From positions 1-15,885 of the forward strand of contig CAYJAJ010000031.1 of the NCBI GenBank assembly GCA_964368495.1: 15,885 bases of DNA. The letters run 5' to 3'. The position numbers and the translations under genes were made by a program. The stretch comes from CALVGQ01 sp964368495. GTDB lineage: Bacteria > Bacillota_I > Bacilli_A > Erysipelotrichales > Erysipelotrichaceae. A model generated the notes under the pieces. It saw only the letters and a program-made list of their open reading frames with translations, had not been told where the DNA came from and ran no database searches. This document shows, one piece after another, positions 7,398-15,569 of the stretch (the first letter of the stretch is position 1; each line of letters starts with the position of its first letter).

Positions 7398-8219
7398 TTG
7401 GAAAAATATTTGCTAAAGACGCAAGAAGATGGGACAAACATTTATGTGCATGATGTCCATAAAGTTTTACTTGAAATGATACAGGTGATTGATAAAATAT
7501 GTGTAAAGCATAACATTCCTTATTTTTTAAATGGTGGATCAGCATTAGGTGCAGTACGTCATAAAGGGTTTATTCCATGGGATGATGATTTAGATATTGG
7601 GATGATGTTAGATGATTACAATCGTTTTATTGAAGTTTTAAAAACTGATTTACCTAATGAATATTGTTTTCAATGCTTTGATACCCATAAAGAGTACAAT
7701 GTGTTAATTCCAGGGATGAAAATCAGAAAAAAAGGAACTTATATTGAAGAAGTGAATTCCCTTTTAAAAAACCGCTGTGTCGAATCAGATGGACTATTTA
7801 TTGATGTTTTCGTATATGATTACTGCACACCAAATAAATTCTTTGATTTGCCATTTCGATTAGGCAATTATTTAATGATGCCTCTTCTTATATTGATTGA
7901 CAACGTTGGATTTAATCCAGTCTTCTTAAAAAAAATATTTATGAAAAACACAAGATTTTATGGAAAATTAAATAGTGGATCAAAATATATTGGTTTCGAT
8001 TTAACCTGGACTTTTACAAGTCCATTAAAGCCGTTTATATTTAAAAAAGAGGATATTTATCCGACACAACGTGTGCCATTTGAAAATTTACATCTTCCAA
8101 TCGCACATCATCCTCATGAGTATTTATGTACTGCTATTGCTCCAAGTTATATGACACCACCACCTATAAAAGCACAAAAACCAAAACACATCGTAGATAT
8201 ACGATTATCGGAGGAATAA
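7398..8219 (+). CDS. LicD family phosphotransferase/nucleotidyltransferase-fold protein
   Basis: LicD proteins share a nucleotidyltransferase-like fold and usually attach phosphocholine or similar phospho-groups to surface glycopolymers. The diagnostic block is here: FLNGGSALGAVRHKGFIPWDDDLDIGM, with GGSALGAVRHKG from residue 46 and metal-binding aspartates D62-D64 and D66, followed by DDYNRF. The C-terminal PPPIKAQKPKH fits the family's ending. I set the start at TTG 7398 because GGAGGA (7385-7390) lies 7 nt upstream. The longer in-frame ATG at 7335 overlaps the promoter and has no ribosome binding site. This gives 273 residues. It is first in an operon with a wall-amidase-like gene, which suggests a cell-envelope role. 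The transferred group is unknown, and no choline uptake or activation genes (licA-C) are in view. Confidence 0.87.
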   Translation: MEKYLLKTQEDGTNIYVHDVHKVLLEMIQVIDKICVKHNIPYFLNGGSALGAVRHKGFIPWDDDLDIGMMLDDYNRFIEVLKTDLPNEYCFQCFDTHKEYNVLIPGMKIRKKGTYIEEVNSLLKNRCVESDGLFIDVFVYDYCTPNKFFDLPFRLGNYLMMPLLILIDNVGFNPVFLKKIFMKNTRFYGKLNSGSKYIGFDLTWTFTSPLKPFIFKKEDIYPTQRVPFENLHLPIAHHPHEYLCTAIAPSYMTPPPIKAQKPKHIVDIRLSEE

Positions 8220-9517
8220 TGAGCTATCAACCACACAATTATGTACCTAAGAAAAATAAAATCAATTGGATTAGTGTATTGATTGTTTTTGTGGTGGTTA
8301 TAAGTTTTTTTGCAGTTCTTCAATTTATTCAATCATATGAACGCAAAGAAGAAATTAATTATTATGGAATTTGCGGATACAATGATCGACAGACAAGAGA
8401 ATTACTAGAAAATGAAGCTGTTGAAAACAAATTGAGTATTTCAGATTATTTATATTATGGTGAAACATTGAATCTGTATCAAGATTCTTATCAACTCTCA
8501 CAAAATGATGAAATGCATGGGAAAACTATTATATTGAAAAATCTTTGCACTAATGAAGAATTAGTTTATATACTTGAAAAACAAGTAGATGGACAAATTC
8601 CTGTAGAAAATTTAGAAGTTGGGTTTTATAGTGTTTTAATGTTGGAAGACATAGACACGTATCATCTTTATTTTGAAGATGAAGTGTACGATGAATTTTA
8701 TACTGTAACAAGAAATGAAACAAATAAAAAAATTACACTTATGGCAGATAAAACAATGTTTGATGACATGGAAGATGCTGAAAGTTATTTAGATAAACAT
8801 TACTTGTATTTAAGTGTTGAAGAAGAGATAAATAGTGAGGTTGTTGATATAGTTATTGACCCGGGTCATTTTTCTAATGATGCAGGTAATTATGTGGAAA
8901 AAGGATTAACAGTTAACGGACGAACCGAGGCAGAAGAAACTTACAAAGTTGCTGAGCTTTTGGCTGCTGAGCTTGAAAAATATGGATTTAATGTATTGGT
9001 TACTAGGAATTCTAGTACAGACATTGTGAATAGTTATGGAGTAAATGGACGCTTATATAAAGGATATGAGACAAATGCCAAGTACTATGTCGACATTCAA
9101 ATGAAAAGTGCTTCAAATAGCAATGTTAGAGGAACACAGGTCATTTATTCTACATTCAGTTCAAATCGCTTTGCACAAACAGTATATAAGTCAATAGTTG
9201 AGGGTACATCGCTTGTAACAACTGGTAATGGAAGTGTCGAGGGTGTGCTTCCTGGAGGGTTGTTGGATGGATATGATGGTAGAATGATGATTAGGGAAAG
9301 TGGTGGAAGGATTTTGGGCGCCGGAACTTTTTCAGAAAAATCACAAGAAGAAAATGCAAAGTTTGCTGCAGAAAATCGATATGGAATGCAAGCAATTACA
9401 ATAGAGTATGCCTATTTGTCAAATCCAATAGACATGCAAATTTGGGATAGTGAATTAGATGTGATTGCAGAAAAAACTGCAGAAGGGATTGCCCGTTATT
9501 TGGGTGTAGAGAAGTAG
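8219..9517 (+). CDS. Membrane-anchored amidase_3-like protein (divergent N-acetylmuramoyl-L-alanine amidase)
   Basis: A 432-residue protein with a cytoplasmic basic N-terminus, one membrane segment at about residues 17-37, an extracytoplasmic linker domain to about 205 that I do not recognise, and a C-terminal amidase_3 fold. The fold shows IDPGH (H217), the E237 position within TEAEETYKVAELLAAELEKYGF, and the catalytic-type glutamate in TIEYAYLSNP (E396). The third zinc ligand, normally the histidine of SIHAN, appears as Q294 in DIQMKSASN. Active family members cleave the MurNAc-L-Ala bond of peptidoglycan. This one may be inactive, regulatory or use altered metal binding. The start ATG overlaps the licD stop by one base, with GGAGGA only 3 nt upstream. 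Coupling with licD is likely. Confidence 0.8.
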   Translation: MSYQPHNYVPKKNKINWISVLIVFVVVISFFAVLQFIQSYERKEEINYYGICGYNDRQTRELLENEAVENKLSISDYLYYGETLNLYQDSYQLSQNDEMHGKTIILKNLCTNEELVYILEKQVDGQIPVENLEVGFYSVLMLEDIDTYHLYFEDEVYDEFYTVTRNETNKKITLMADKTMFDDMEDAESYLDKHYLYLSVEEEINSEVVDIVIDPGHFSNDAGNYVEKGLTVNGRTEAEETYKVAELLAAELEKYGFNVLVTRNSSTDIVNSYGVNGRLYKGYETNAKYYVDIQMKSASNSNVRGTQVIYSTFSSNRFAQTVYKSIVEGTSLVTTGNGSVEGVLPGGLLDGYDGRMMIRESGGRILGAGTFSEKSQEENAKFAAENRYGMQAITIEYAYLSNPIDMQIWDSELDVIAEKTAEGIARYLGVEK

Positions 9518-9525
9518 AGGAAATT

Positions 9526-11385
9526 ATGATATTTCAAATTAATAAAGGAAGTGTAAATTTTGGCGCAAACCAAGTATTTGAAAATGTTCAATTATTAGTT
9601 AAAAATAATGAAAAAATTGCTATAGTTGGGCGTAATGGATGTGGAAAAACAACATTATTGAAAGTTATTATGAATGAAGTTCAACTTGACCATGGTGAAA
9701 TTCATAAAGCCAACAATGTAACAATTGGCTATCTTGCACAGAGTGTTTTTAATGATGAAACTAAGACAGTAAAAGAGGATTGTATTCAGGTATTTTCTAG
9801 ACTGTTTGATTTAGAAAAGAAGCTTAATGAAATCACTTTAAAGATGGTTGATGATCATAGTGAAGAAACGATGAATAAATATGCCCAGCTACAACAACAA
9901 TATGAAGAGATGGGCGGTTATACTTGGCAAGTGGAAATGGTAAGTGTGTTCAATAGATTTGGTTTTAGTGAAGAAGAATTAGAACGTTCTATTTCAACTT
10001 TTTCAGGTGGACAAAAAACACGCATTGCTTTTGTCAAATTGCTTCTTTCTAAACCTGATATTTTGCTTCTAGATGAGCCGACAAATCACCTGGATTTGGA
10101 TACAACTACATGGCTAGAAAGTTATTTAAAACACTATCCTAAGGCTGTAATTATGGTGTCTCATGATCGTGCTTTTATTGATGGAATCGTTGATGTAGTT
10201 TATGAAATTGAATATGGACGAAGCACTCGTTATGTAGGAAACTACAGTTCATTTATAAAACAAAAACAGTCAAATCAGGAAACTTTAGCGAAAGCTTACG
10301 CAAATCAACAAGAAGAAATTGCAAGATTAAATGCCTTAATTGAAAAATTCAGATATAAAAAAAATAAGGCTGCATTTGCACAAAGCAAGATAAAATATTT
10401 GGATAGAATGGATAAAGTCGATGCTCCGACTAAAAACGACGATAAGAAGTTCAAGGTTTCTTTTAGGTGCAATCATAAAGGTGGGAAAAAGACAATTGAA
10501 ATTCATAATTTAACAATCGGTTATGATGAGGCTTTAGCGACAATTAACCTAGAAATATTTCAAGGACAACGTGTTGCAGTGATTGGACCTAATGGGCATG
10601 GAAAGTCTACTTTTGTAAAGACAATTATGCAAAGCATTAGTGCCCTTTCTGGAGAGTTTTTACTAGGTCACCAAGTTGAAACAGGTTACTTTGATCAACA
10701 ATTGGCACAATTTAATAATGAAAATACAGTTCTTGAAGAATTGTGGAATGAAAATTCTGATTTAGATCATACGCAAGTACGGACTATTTTAGGATCATTT
10801 TTGTTTTCTTCAGATGATGTATTTAAAAGTGTTAGTGTACTTTCAGGTGGAGAAAAGGTACGATTGAGTTTAGCAAAACTAATGCTAAAAAATGCGAATT
10901 TTTTAATTCTGGATGAGCCTACAAATCACTTAGATATTGTTGGAAAAGAGGCTTTGGAGGAAGCACTTGTTGATTATGAAGGGACATTGCTTTTCGTATC
11001 TCATGATCGGTATTTTATTGAAAAAATGGCTACTGCAATTTTTGAAATAAAAGATAAAAAATGCACATACTACCCATATGGATACAGTCAATATAAAGAA
11101 AACAAGGATAAACAAGATGGGCTTCTTCAGGAAAAAAAGGAAGAAAAGTACATAAAAGAAAAGGTTGAAAATAAAAGAAAACCTTCTGCAAGCGATATTA
11201 AAAAGATTGAAGCAAGAATTGAGGATCATGAATTAAAATTAGAGGAGTTGCGTGCTCTTCGATTTGAACCTGAATATTATCAAGATTTCACTAAAATGAA
11301 TGAATTAGATAATATCATTGACAATGAAGTCAATGTTTTGCAAGATCTAATGTCGAAATGGGAGGAAATGATAGAAAGTAGTTAG
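9526..11385 (+). CDS. ABC-F family ATP-binding protein, YdiF-like
   Basis: A 619-residue soluble protein with two ABC domains and no membrane segments. First domain: Walker A GRNGCGKT at 35-42, signature FSGGQKTRIAF, Walker B LLLLDEPTNHLD. The linker between domains is charged and helical (about 240-300). Second domain: Walker A GPNGHGKS at 354-361, signature LSGGEKVRLSL, Walker B LILDEPTNHLD. A lysine/glutamate-rich C-terminal extension (about 520-619) is a likely coiled coil. ABC-F proteins act on ribosomes, either as translation factors or as resistance proteins. The C-terminal coiled coil and the nearness of tsaD and rex favour the housekeeping YdiF type rather than an antibiotic-resistance type. 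A short AGAGGA precedes the ATG, 8 nt after the amidase-like gene. Confidence 0.9.
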   Translation: MIFQINKGSVNFGANQVFENVQLLVKNNEKIAIVGRNGCGKTTLLKVIMNEVQLDHGEIHKANNVTIGYLAQSVFNDETKTVKEDCIQVFSRLFDLEKKLNEITLKMVDDHSEETMNKYAQLQQQYEEMGGYTWQVEMVSVFNRFGFSEEELERSISTFSGGQKTRIAFVKLLLSKPDILLLDEPTNHLDLDTTTWLESYLKHYPKAVIMVSHDRAFIDGIVDVVYEIEYGRSTRYVGNYSSFIKQKQSNQETLAKAYANQQEEIARLNALIEKFRYKKNKAAFAQSKIKYLDRMDKVDAPTKNDDKKFKVSFRCNHKGGKKTIEIHNLTIGYDEALATINLEIFQGQRVAVIGPNGHGKSTFVKTIMQSISALSGEFLLGHQVETGYFDQQLAQFNNENTVLEELWNENSDLDHTQVRTILGSFLFSSDDVFKSVSVLSGGEKVRLSLAKLMLKNANFLILDEPTNHLDIVGKEALEEALVDYEGTLLFVSHDRYFIEKMATAIFEIKDKKCTYYPYGYSQYKENKDKQDGLLQEKKEEKYIKEKVENKRKPSASDIKKIEARIEDHELKLEELRALRFEPEYYQDFTKMNELDNIIDNEVNVLQDLMSKWEEMIESS

Positions 11386-11409
11386 AAAAACAACCTAGCT
11401 ATTTTCTAA
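11382..11409 (+). terminator. Possible weak terminator hairpin after the ABC-F gene
   Basis: TTAGAAAA (11382-11389) and TTTTCTAA (11402-11409) form an 8-bp AT-rich stem around a 12-nt loop, overlapping the ABC-F stop codon. No T-run follows directly; the nearest is TTTTTTTT at 11436-11443. Its strength is doubtful and transcripts may continue into pepT. Confidence 0.3.
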
Positions 11410-11458
11410 AATTGCATAGTATCGAGTTGAAAGGCTTTTTTTTATCTTTTATTAAGTT

Positions 11459-11464
11459 TATAAT
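11459..11464 (+). promoter_or_regulatory. Probable -10 box upstream of pepT
   Basis: A perfect TATAAT lies 25 nt before the pepT start codon. At 16-18 bp upstream there is only a T-run (11436-11443), so no convincing -35 is seen. It could open the pepT-fruK-lipoprotein-GNAT operon. The region between the ABC-F stop and pepT (about 100 nt) holds nothing else clear. Confidence 0.4.
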
Positions 11465-11489
11465 AAAGAAAGTAGAAAAGAGGTTTAAT

Positions 11490-12704
11490 ATGAAAATACA
11501 AGATCGATTTATTGAATATTGCAAAATAAATACTGCTTCGAATCCACATACTAAGACTGTACCTAGCACTGAATGCCAATGGGATTTAGCTCATCTGTTA
11601 GTAAAACAGATGAAGGAATTAGGTATTGAAGATGCCCATGTGGATGAATATTGTGTAGTATACGGCACCATACCTGCAAACTGTGATTTTCAAGCTGATG
11701 TGATTGGGTTTATAGCACATATGGATACAGCACCTGAATTTAATGGTAAAAATGTTAGACCACGAATTATTGAAAATTATGATGGAAACGATATTGCTTT
11801 GAATGATACTGTGACTTTGCATGTCAGTGAATATAAAAATATGTTAAATTATGTTGGTAAAGATATTATTGTAACTGATGGGACATCCCTACTGGGAGGG
11901 GATGATAAAGCAGGTATCGCAATCATCATGGATGTTGCACAAACCTTGTATAACAATCCAAATATTAAGCACGGCACAATCAAAATAGCTTTTACCCCTG
12001 ATGAGGAAATTGGCGAAGGAGCTGCTCACTTTGATGTAAAGAAATTTAATGCGGACTACGCTTTTACACTTGATGGTGGTGCTCCAAATGATTACTGCAT
12101 AGAAACATTTAATGCATCAAAAGCGACAGTGACTTGTGTAGGTGTTTCAACTCATCCAGGCAGTGCTAAAAACACGATGATTAATGCAATTAATGTTGCG
12201 ATGGATTTCCACAGTTGTTTACCAGTTCATCAAAGACCAGAGCACACAGATGGATTTGAGGGATTTAATCATGTGCATGAATTTAATGGAACTACTGAAA
12301 GTGCTAAAATGGAATACATTATTAGAAATCATGATAAAGAGTTATATAATAAGCAATGTGCCTATTTTAAAGACGTTGAAGCATTAATCAATAAAAAATA
12401 TGCAAAAAATGTTGTTAGTGTTGTGATTGAATCACAATATCAAAATATGAAAGAAATATTAATACAACATCCACAAATACTTGACAAATTATCATGTGCA
12501 ATGAAAGAATGCAATTTGAATCCTGTGAGTGTTTCTGCCCGAGGTGGAACTGATGGGGCTCAGCTTACTTTTATGGGTTTGCCATGTCCAAATATTGGTA
12601 CTGGAAGCACAAATTGTCATGGACGATATGAGGTTGCATGCATTCAAGAAATGCAGGCAATGAGTGAACTTGTTATTAAAATTTGTGATAAAGCATTTCA
12701 TTAA
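11490..12704 (+). CDS. pepT: Peptidase T (tripeptide aminopeptidase)
   Basis: PepT is a cytoplasmic two-zinc M20 aminopeptidase that releases N-terminal residues from tripeptides. The 404-residue product carries the ligands in order: H77 and catalytic D79 in AHMDTAP, D138/D139 in LLGGDDKAG, the E172-E173 pair in TPDEEIGEGA, the LDGG segment, and H377 in NCHGRYE. The C-terminal SARGGTDGAQLTFMGLPCPNIGTG is typical of PepT rather than of other M20 enzymes. Between the catalytic halves lies the dimerisation or lid domain (about 205-315). The start is the ATG at 11490, behind AGAGG (11479-11483). The frame extends upstream to 11412, but that part runs through the -10 box. fruK follows after 18 nt without a terminator. 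Confidence 0.94.
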   Translation: MKIQDRFIEYCKINTASNPHTKTVPSTECQWDLAHLLVKQMKELGIEDAHVDEYCVVYGTIPANCDFQADVIGFIAHMDTAPEFNGKNVRPRIIENYDGNDIALNDTVTLHVSEYKNMLNYVGKDIIVTDGTSLLGGDDKAGIAIIMDVAQTLYNNPNIKHGTIKIAFTPDEEIGEGAAHFDVKKFNADYAFTLDGGAPNDYCIETFNASKATVTCVGVSTHPGSAKNTMINAINVAMDFHSCLPVHQRPEHTDGFEGFNHVHEFNGTTESAKMEYIIRNHDKELYNKQCAYFKDVEALINKKYAKNVVSVVIESQYQNMKEILIQHPQILDKLSCAMKECNLNPVSVSARGGTDGAQLTFMGLPCPNIGTGSTNCHGRYEVACIQEMQAMSELVIKICDKAFH

Positions 12705-12722
12705 GTAAAGTGAGGGAAATTT

Positions 12723-13637
12723 ATGATTTATACATGCACATTAAATCCGTCATTAGATTATTATATGGAATATGATAATCTTACTATTGGAAAGTTAAAC
12801 CGCAGTGCTTGTGAGTATTTCGTTCCAGGGGGAAAAGGAATCAATGTTTCAATTGTTTTGAATAATTTAAATATTCCGACTCGCGCACTTGGGTTTCTTG
12901 GAGGCTTTACACAAGAATATTTTATTGAAAAATTGCATAGCTATGAATATATAAAACCAAGTTTTACTTATATTGCCGAGACAACACGCATTAATATAAA
13001 AATTCTAAGTGAAAATGAAACAACACTTAATGCCATTGGACCCAACATCAGTGATAATGAAAAAAACCAAATGTTAAAAAGATTTGCCAACATGAATAGT
13101 AATGATATTTTAGTATTATCGGGTTCTATACCTAGTAGTTGTACTGATTTAGTAGATACAATGATGAAAAAATGTGAAGAAAACAATGTGAAAATTGTTT
13201 TAGATACTGTACCTAGTGTTATGAAAAGTTTGCTTAAATATAAACCATTACTTGTTAAACCAAACAAAAATGAGCTAGAAGAAATGTTTAATGTGACAAT
13301 TAAAAATAATGATGATATTATAAAATATGCAAAAGAAGTTGTTTCATTAGGAGCTTGTAATTGTATTGTTACTATGGGTTTCGAGGGTTCTTATTTATGC
13401 AACAAGGATGGTATATACCACAGTAATGTCGCCAAAGGAAAAGTGCGCAGTACAACAGGATCGGGTGATAGTGTTGTTGCAGGTTTTTTAATGAATTATC
13501 TAAGATCAAGAGACTATGCTGCAATGTTTAAGTACGCAAGTGCATGTGGAAGTGCGACAGCATTTTCAAAAGGTTTGGCTACTAAAAGTGAGACTGAGGC
13601 ATTACTTGATGAAATTATAATCACAAAGGTTGATTAA
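12723..13637 (+). CDS. fruK: 1-phosphofructokinase (PfkB/ribokinase family)
   Basis: FruK phosphorylates fructose-1-phosphate to fructose-1,6-bisphosphate. The N-terminus MIYTCTLNPSLDYYMEYD, the GGKGINVS motif at 36-43 and LGFLGGFTQEYF follow the 1-phosphofructokinase pattern. The C-terminal anion-hole motif is TTGSGDSVVAGF, with catalytic base D249. The usual GAGD appears here as GSGD, which also occurs in tagatose-6-phosphate kinases, so substrate choice is slightly open. The 304-residue length is normal. GAGGGA precedes the ATG. The usual partners, a DeoR-type fruR and the fructose PTS fruA, are absent on both sides. The gene instead sits between pepT and a thioredoxin-like lipoprotein. 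Confidence 0.88.
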   Translation: MIYTCTLNPSLDYYMEYDNLTIGKLNRSACEYFVPGGKGINVSIVLNNLNIPTRALGFLGGFTQEYFIEKLHSYEYIKPSFTYIAETTRINIKILSENETTLNAIGPNISDNEKNQMLKRFANMNSNDILVLSGSIPSSCTDLVDTMMKKCEENNVKIVLDTVPSVMKSLLKYKPLLVKPNKNELEEMFNVTIKNNDDIIKYAKEVVSLGACNCIVTMGFEGSYLCNKDGIYHSNVAKGKVRSTTGSGDSVVAGFLMNYLRSRDYAAMFKYASACGSATAFSKGLATKSETEALLDEIIITKVD

Positions 13638-13647
13638 GGAGAAGAAA

Positions 13648-14223
13648 ATGAAATTTATAAAATTATTAATTATTAGTATAATATGCTTTACATTAGTTGG
13701 ATGTGGAACTACTGAAGAAAAAGTAGAATATGACAAGAGTACATTTAATGTAATAGAAGATTTAAAAACAGTGAGTGTTGATATGTTTGTGTACACTGAT
13801 TTTAATGATCCTGATCATGTTTTTCGCAAATTGAGTTTTAATGAAGCTTTGCGATTATATGATGAAGAAGGCACTGGAATACTGTTTTATGGATATCCAA
13901 CATGTGGAGTTTGTCCGATGGTTCTGCCTTCGTTAAATGAAGCTGCAAAAACTGTTAACTCACAAATCTATTATGTGGATTTAAACTCTGAAACAATTAA
14001 TGAAGCCGATATGGAACATTTTGAAGATTTAGCACATGATCATCTTTATTTAGAAGATGATGGAACACGTTCTTTTAGAGTGCCTATGGTTGTAGTTGTG
14101 ATCAATGGGGAAATTGTGGATAGCCATATTGGACATTTAGGTGCTAAAGGTTCTACACTTGATGAAGGTGAGAAAGCAGAATTGCAGTCATTTTATGAAG
14201 ATATGTTTTATCCGTTTAAATAG
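13648..14223 (+). CDS. Thioredoxin-like lipoprotein with CGVC motif
   Basis: A 191-residue exported protein. The N-terminus is a lipoprotein signal peptide with lipobox L16-V-G-C19, so the mature protein should be anchored outside the membrane by C19. A thioredoxin-type domain follows: ILFYGYPTCGVCPMVLPSLNEAAK, with the C86-G-V-C89 pair, then IYYVDLNSE, and the cis-proline region RVPMVVVVINGEIVDSHIGH. This supports thiol-disulphide exchange or a bacteriocin-accessory-type thioredoxin at the cell surface. The partner is unknown. The ATG at 13648 is preceded by AAGGAG (13636-13641), which overlaps the fruK stop codon; the in-frame TTG at 13630 is less likely. It is probably cotranscribed with fruK and the GNAT gene. 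Confidence 0.85.
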   Translation: MKFIKLLIISIICFTLVGCGTTEEKVEYDKSTFNVIEDLKTVSVDMFVYTDFNDPDHVFRKLSFNEALRLYDEEGTGILFYGYPTCGVCPMVLPSLNEAAKTVNSQIYYVDLNSETINEADMEHFEDLAHDHLYLEDDGTRSFRVPMVVVVINGEIVDSHIGHLGAKGSTLDEGEKAELQSFYEDMFYPFK

Positions 14224-14236
14224 TTGAGAATGTTGT

Positions 14237-14701
14237 ATGCTTAAATTTTTGCTTAGTAATAAAAAAATAGTAGGAACTGTAGTTGATTTACTACCAGTAT
14301 ATAAAGTAAATCCGGATCATTCAAATCAGTATGTAACTACACTTTATTATGATATTCTTATTCATAATGAAAACATTCAAGTTGGAAGATGTGATTTAAG
14401 GGTAGGCCATAATGAAGAGTTGTATTATCTAGGTAATATTGGTTATACAGTTTTCATGGAGCATCGAGGAAATCGTTACGCGTATTACGCCTGCTTACTG
14501 TTGCTTGATTTAGCATATTCTAAGTATGAAATGAATCGTTTAATAATAACCTGTAATCCAGATAATATCGCTTCTAAAAAAACTCTAGAAAGATTAAAAG
14601 GGAATTATCTCGGAATAGAAAATGTTCCTGAAGATCATTGTTGCTATAGAATGAATGAAAAAGTAAAGTGCATTTTTGAATATAGACTTCCACTTTTTTG
14701 A
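14237..14701 (+). CDS. GNAT family N-acetyltransferase of unknown substrate
   Basis: A 154-residue protein with a GNAT core: the beta strand LGNIGYTVFMEHRGNRYAYYACLLLLDLAY (acetyl-CoA loop R-G-N-R-Y-A), then LIITCNPDNIASKKTLERLKGNYLGIENVPEDH. This looks like a RimJ/RimL-like clostridial group; as I recall that group, the loop glycine is often replaced, so the arginine there need not mean inactivity. The substrate is not deducible. It starts 13 nt after the lipoprotein gene with a weak ribosome binding site. The C-terminal residues after KCIFEYRL are few, and the last codons lie at the junction with a decayed transposase. Its native ending may have been altered by that insertion or by a later deletion. 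Confidence 0.8.
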   Translation: MLKFLLSNKKIVGTVVDLLPVYKVNPDHSNQYVTTLYYDILIHNENIQVGRCDLRVGHNEELYYLGNIGYTVFMEHRGNRYAYYACLLLLDLAYSKYEMNRLIITCNPDNIASKKTLERLKGNYLGIENVPEDHCCYRMNEKVKCIFEYRLPLF

Positions 14702-15569
14702 TATCAAATTTCCTAATGGGTTTGAATGTGATTCTTGCAAAGATCATAAGTGTTACTCTGTTAACTCTAAGTAAGGTGCAGTTCAATGTTCTCATTGTGC
14801 AAAACAACATTTTTTATTTGCAGGCACTATATTTCAAGATTGTAAATTGGATCACTATAAATTGATATTAGGTTTATATATCTTCTTTACTGCAAATAAA
14901 GGAGTTTCAGCAGTTGAATTAGCCTCTACTCTAGATGTCAATTATAAAACAGCGTTGCTACTTGCACGTAAATGTAGAGTTCTTATGACTGAATCTAACT
15001 CATCCCATACCATAGATTCAATGTTTTATGAAGCAGATACAGCTCATATAGGCGCAAAAATAAACAAATAAACTACCAAGGTTGTGCCACTGAGCAACAA
15101 CCTTTTCTTATACTTCTATCTTCAAAGCGAGAGAATGAGTATTCTGAGTTTATAAAGCTCCATTTAATGAATTCTGATACTAGTGCAAGTATAGAAAGAA
15201 TATTTAACAAATTTGTAAAAATGGGGAAAAACCGAGTACTTAATACAGATGGAAAAAACAACATTTGAAACAATAGCAGATAAAATAAATTTGAAATCAG
15301 AAAAAATAATTAATTATAACTCTAGTAAACAACTTTATTGGATTAATATCATTATAGGAAACATTAAAAGTCATATTACTGAAATCTATCATGGAGTGTC
15401 TAAAAGAGACTTGCCACTGATTTTAAATGAGTAACAATATCGATTTAATCATAGAAATATAAGTGCATCATTTTACTTGAAAATCAAAAAAGCAATCCAG
15501 TTTTCTTCGCCAACCACAAGAAGACATATTTCCTATATTCTTGATTCAGCATTACCCCAGTTTTTTTAA
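14700..15569 (+). pseudogene. Decayed IS1595-type transposase (zinc ribbon plus DDE domain), multiply disrupted
   Basis: Reading across lesions gives a recognisable IS1595-family transposase. A zinc ribbon (FPNGFECDSC, then QCSHC) leads to AGTIFQDCKLDHYKLILGLYIF and LDVNYKTALLLARKCR. DDE-type blocks follow: YEADTAHIGAK (consensus VDETYIGGK), RVLNTDGK, and GNIKSHITEIYHGVSKRDLPLILNE, then YRFNHRN. Four lesions are visible: an in-frame TAA at 14772-14774; a frameshift near 15069-15072; a second frameshift in the A-run at 15253-15258; and a TAA at 15432-15434. The usual 20-30 residues before the zinc ribbon are missing, so the 5' end is truncated against the GNAT gene. The 3' limit is taken as the first stop in the last frame; the last residues are uncertain. 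No terminal inverted repeats were recognised. The element is dead. Confidence 0.88.

Noticed and set aside
8126..8218. N-terminal extension of the amidase-like gene from ATG 8126
   Set aside because: It overlaps the coding end of licD in another frame. ATG 8219 has GGAGGA and begins with a credible basic membrane-anchor N-terminus.
10930..11229. Minus-strand open frame of 99 codons with hydrophobic content
   Set aside because: It lies wholly antisense to the second ATPase domain and coiled coil of the ABC-F gene. A-rich coding DNA gives phenylalanine- and leucine-rich shadows, and no ribosome binding site is evident.
11412..11489. N-terminal extension of pepT from ATG 11412
   Set aside because: The extension is a hydrophobic stretch running through the -10 box; PepT homologues begin at the MKIQDRF-like segment.
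15078..15106. Hairpin AAGGTTGT/ACAACCTT followed by a short T-rich stretch, resembling a terminator
   Set aside because: It falls inside the readable transposase sequence (YQGCATEQQPF) and the T-run is interrupted, so it is more likely a coincidence of coding sequence.
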